Part shown: positions 9,263 to 10,914 of the stretch, one piece after another
How positions within the stretch are numbered: position 1 is the stretch's first letter
Layout of the letters: each line of letters begins with the position of its first letter
Assembly: GCA_003990745.1 (NCBI GenBank)
Contig: RBNI01006849.1
Location: forward strand, 1 to 10,914
Reading direction: 5' to 3'
From: Jimgerdemannia flammicorona
Taxonomy: Eukaryota > Mucoromycota > Endogonomycetes > Endogonales > Endogonaceae
DNA length: 10,914 nt
Notes under the pieces: model-generated
Seen by the model: only the letters and a program-made list of their open reading frames with translations
The model's database searches: none
Told to the model about the DNA's origin: nothing
Made by a program: the position numbers and the translations under genes

Positions 9263-9264
<2 letters not shown>
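8985..9264 (-). pseudogene. Reverse transcriptase core of LINE copy 1 (broken)
   Basis: One frame, read on the minus strand from 9264, keeps the order of LINE reverse transcriptase motifs. EVSQKNLLSSILY at 9233-9195 fits the GVxQGDPLSPLLF motif. SANDI at 9107-9093 sits where the catalytic (Y/F)ADD box belongs, and SEAKLN at 9020-9003 matches the conserved A-K-L/V-N before the Trp-x-K-x-E segment. Several mismatches are single transitions of the C-to-T or G-to-A kind: Gly to Glu, Asp to Asn, Pro to Leu and Pro to Ser. The first catalytic Asp is Asn, so polymerase activity is lost. Three in-frame TGA codons (first bases at 9122, 9038 and 9005) probably replace Trp TGG. The N-terminal half of RT and the endonuclease are missing because the copy is truncated. 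Confidence 0.8.
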
Positions 9265-9300
<36 letters not shown>

Positions 9301-9319
9301 TTTTTTTTTTTTTTTTTTT
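9265..9319 (-). repeat. Poly(A) tail of LINE copy 2 (T34-A-T20)
   Basis: A run of 34 T, one A at 9299, then 20 T. It directly joins the truncated 5' end of copy 1 to the 3' end of copy 2. No unique sequence or target-site duplication separates them. Confidence 0.9.
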
Positions 9320-10203
9320 ATTTATAATTTCTTAGACTCTGATATTTATTATTATTAAATCAATCTATACTAATAATATACAACAATCTGACCACTTATC
9401 TAATCTCTCTGGAGGGTTCTCCTTCTCTTATTTCTTTATAATTAAATACTACCTAACTATTAATCACTATAACTCTCTTATTACTTTTCATATAAACTCT
9501 CTCTACTAGGCAGCAATGATGATTCTCTTGAGGACCTCACCTCCTACTATCAGTCAGACAGAACATCTATCACTATCCTCTCTTATTAGGTTATCTGCTC
9601 TTTCAATTCTATCTTCTAATTATTCTTAAATACATATATCTAATATTCAGCTAACTCTACTCACACTATCAAAACTCACCTAATAGTAAACTACTTATCA
9701 CTCATACACTCCACCAATTACAACTCTAAGTTCTCCCAATAATCACTCTCTCTACTCTCTTGTCTCACTATCCCCAAATAACTGCTAACTGCTCAGAAAT
9801 CTCTAAGGATCTCATACTCACTTAGCTAATATTCCAGTAACTATATAAATCTCTCTATCTACCAAATACTCTGAGTAAAAGTTCAACATAATATTTCTCC
9901 TCAGTAAATACCACTACACTACTCAGAACTTCAGAGAAAGCCACTACTACATCTCAGCACTCTAAGATCAGATATTAGTTTAGTTCTACTTCTCACTAAT
10001 ATCAGCCAACTGCTAGTCAACTAACTACAGATCCTGACTGATTCTCTGTTGGTACTCTACTCTAGTATTAATATCAAAGTCTATTAGAGAAAAGATATTA
10101 TAATATCTATTGTACAAAATTATAACCTAGCTCCTCTTCAAAAGACTAATTATTGATAACTAGAACTAGTGAGAAATACTAATCCTTTCTAATACCTTTC
10201 TTA

Positions 10204-10458
10204 GTCAGACTCATTATATCTGATTATAGTCCTTTTTCTGATCCAGAAGACCAACTGGCTATTTAGTTTATTAGTCCTTATTTTCTCAATTATACTGTGA
10301 ACTCAGACTATCTCATCTCTTATTAGCCTACTGTCAATAAAACTCCTCTGCTCAACTCTCAATATCTGTTGAGCTATCTTATAATAATCACCTTCATACC
10401 TAGCTTTCTGTCTATATCTAAGAGTATAATCAGCCTTCAGTTCTTCTAATTCTCCCTT
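10204..10458 (-). pseudogene. Long remnant frame in LINE copy 2 (region after RT)
   Basis: Read on the minus strand from 10458, one frame stays open for 85 codons except for a TGA at 10305-10303, probably a former Trp codon. The product is rich in Lys, Arg, Tyr and Gln and looks helical. I do not recognise a domain. By position it should be the region downstream of the reverse transcriptase. The equivalent stretch of copy 1 (around 8500-8650) has more stops, so copy 2 keeps this part better. Confidence 0.5.
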
Positions 10459-10875
10459 CTATTCTTATCTTTATAAAGTGGTACTACTAGACTGAGATTC
10501 TGATCTCCAATCTACTCTTTAGATATATATAAAGACTAAGTCATGCAGTGCTGTCATCTTTATCAAGACTCTTAGAACTTTAATCATCTTCTTTCAAAAG
10601 TTTCAAGGTAGGCTATTCTTACTGAGAACTATATTCTGTTTTATAGCTAATAAAAGACACTCAAGATTTCTTTCTTTTAGACTAGCTAAACTAAATTTCC
10701 AAGACCATCAATCTGTAGAGAGTACCAATCCTCCAGATAGTACTCAATTGCCCTCTTATCAGTATTCTCTTCTTTCTTACTCTCTAGACCTCTTTATTTA
10801 CTCTTTAATAAATTTTAGATTCTCTATATCTCATTTACTAAAGTATTTTTCTCATTGAGTACTCTATTCTATCTT

Positions 10876-10877
<2 letters not shown>

Positions 10878-10914
<37 letters not shown>
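10878..10914 (-). mobile_element. Poly(A) tail of a third LINE copy, cut by the window edge
   Basis: At least 37 T run to the last base. By analogy with the two previous junctions this is the tail of a further minus-strand copy whose body lies beyond the window. The true length is unknown, and the run may be where an assembly stopped. Confidence 0.65.

Larger units (their letters stand above)
7502..9264 (-). mobile_element. 5'-truncated, mutated non-LTR retrotransposon (LINE), copy 1
   Basis: On the minus strand this segment starts at about 9264 within a reverse transcriptase frame and ends in a 33-base poly(A) tail (T33 at 7502-7534). That is the layout of a LINE truncated at its 5' end during target-primed reverse transcription. 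RT motifs lie at its 5' side (see the separate entry). The remainder corresponds to the part after RT and the 3' UTR and is full of stops. Its 3' half is homologous to copy 2: 7701-7723 pairs with 9523-9545, 8101-8120 with 9881-9900, and 8284-8294 with 10076-10086. CpG is completely absent and the + strand is G-poor. The RT sequence resembles the L1/Tx1-like group (LSPxLF-type motif, then ADD, then AKLN), but clade placement is tentative. It cannot be active. Confidence 0.85.
9265..10877 (-). mobile_element. 5'-truncated, mutated LINE, copy 2
   Basis: A second minus-strand copy of about 1.56 kb plus tail. Its 3' part (about 9520-10090) aligns with copy 1 (about 7700-8300), with the differences mostly transitions. 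In 7701-7723 versus 9523-9545 all five differences are T in copy 1 and C in copy 2. In 8101-8120 versus 9881-9900 there are two G/A and one C/T differences. Beyond about 10095 similarity to copy 1 is weaker and includes length differences, though a shared patch near 8497-8503 and 10310-10316 suggests they remain the same family. I see no RT catalytic box in this copy, so its truncation probably lies 3' of RT. No CpG was found, and the strand skew looks stronger than in copy 1. Confidence 0.8.

Noticed and set aside
7501..10914. Mitochondrial or other organellar DNA as the source of the AT-rich block
   Set aside because: Reverse transcriptase motifs, repeated poly(A) tails and two diverged copies explain the block. 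No organellar gene or tRNA was seen, and CpG loss with transition differences fits a mutated nuclear repeat.

Overview
The window is eukaryotic nuclear DNA. It holds one multi-exon protein gene with short introns (84-295 bp, GT-AG, one with a clear CTAAC branch site), about 3.4 kb of upstream DNA without a convincing gene, and a CpG-free, AT-rich block of retrotransposon remains. Short introns, a compact gene and transition-type decay of repeats suggest a fungus, perhaps an early-diverging or basidiomycete lineage. A compact green alga with Zepp-like elements cannot be excluded from sequence alone.

Layout. Positions 1-3478 are intergenic. They contain a cluster of palindromes (566-624), one 174-codon minus-strand frame of doubtful reality (655-1179), T17 and A17 homopolymers, a 16-bp tandem duplication (1299-1330), several GATAAG sites, an AAT microsatellite and a TATA-like box near 3316. 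Positions 3479-6924 (+) are a 13-exon gene whose splicing I reconstructed by hand. It encodes about 545 residues: a C3HC4 RING finger, two TRAF-type zinc fingers, a helical linker and seven WD40 blades. That is the architecture of the E3 ubiquitin ligase TRAF7. Positions 6925-7500 are a short downstream spacer.

Positions 7501-10914 differ completely from the rest. There is no CpG from 7455 to the end, and the + strand is rich in T, A and C but poor in G. Three long poly-T tracts (7502-7534, 9265-9319, 10878 to the edge) mark the poly(A) tails of non-LTR retrotransposons lying on the minus strand. Two consecutive 5'-truncated copies share a homologous 3' part and differ mostly by transitions. 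The first keeps recognisable reverse transcriptase motifs with missense changes and TGA stops of the C-to-T/G-to-A kind.

The most interesting structure is this head-to-tail array. The 5' end of copy 1 abuts the tail of copy 2, and copy 2 abuts the tail of a third. All tails face the gene and all 5' ends face the right edge. This is the layout of terminally growing or nested LINE arrays at telomeres or centromeres (HeT-A/TART in Drosophila, Zepp in Chlorella and Coccomyxa). Both window ends are homopolymers (G8 and T37), so the window may be a whole contig cut at unassemblable runs.
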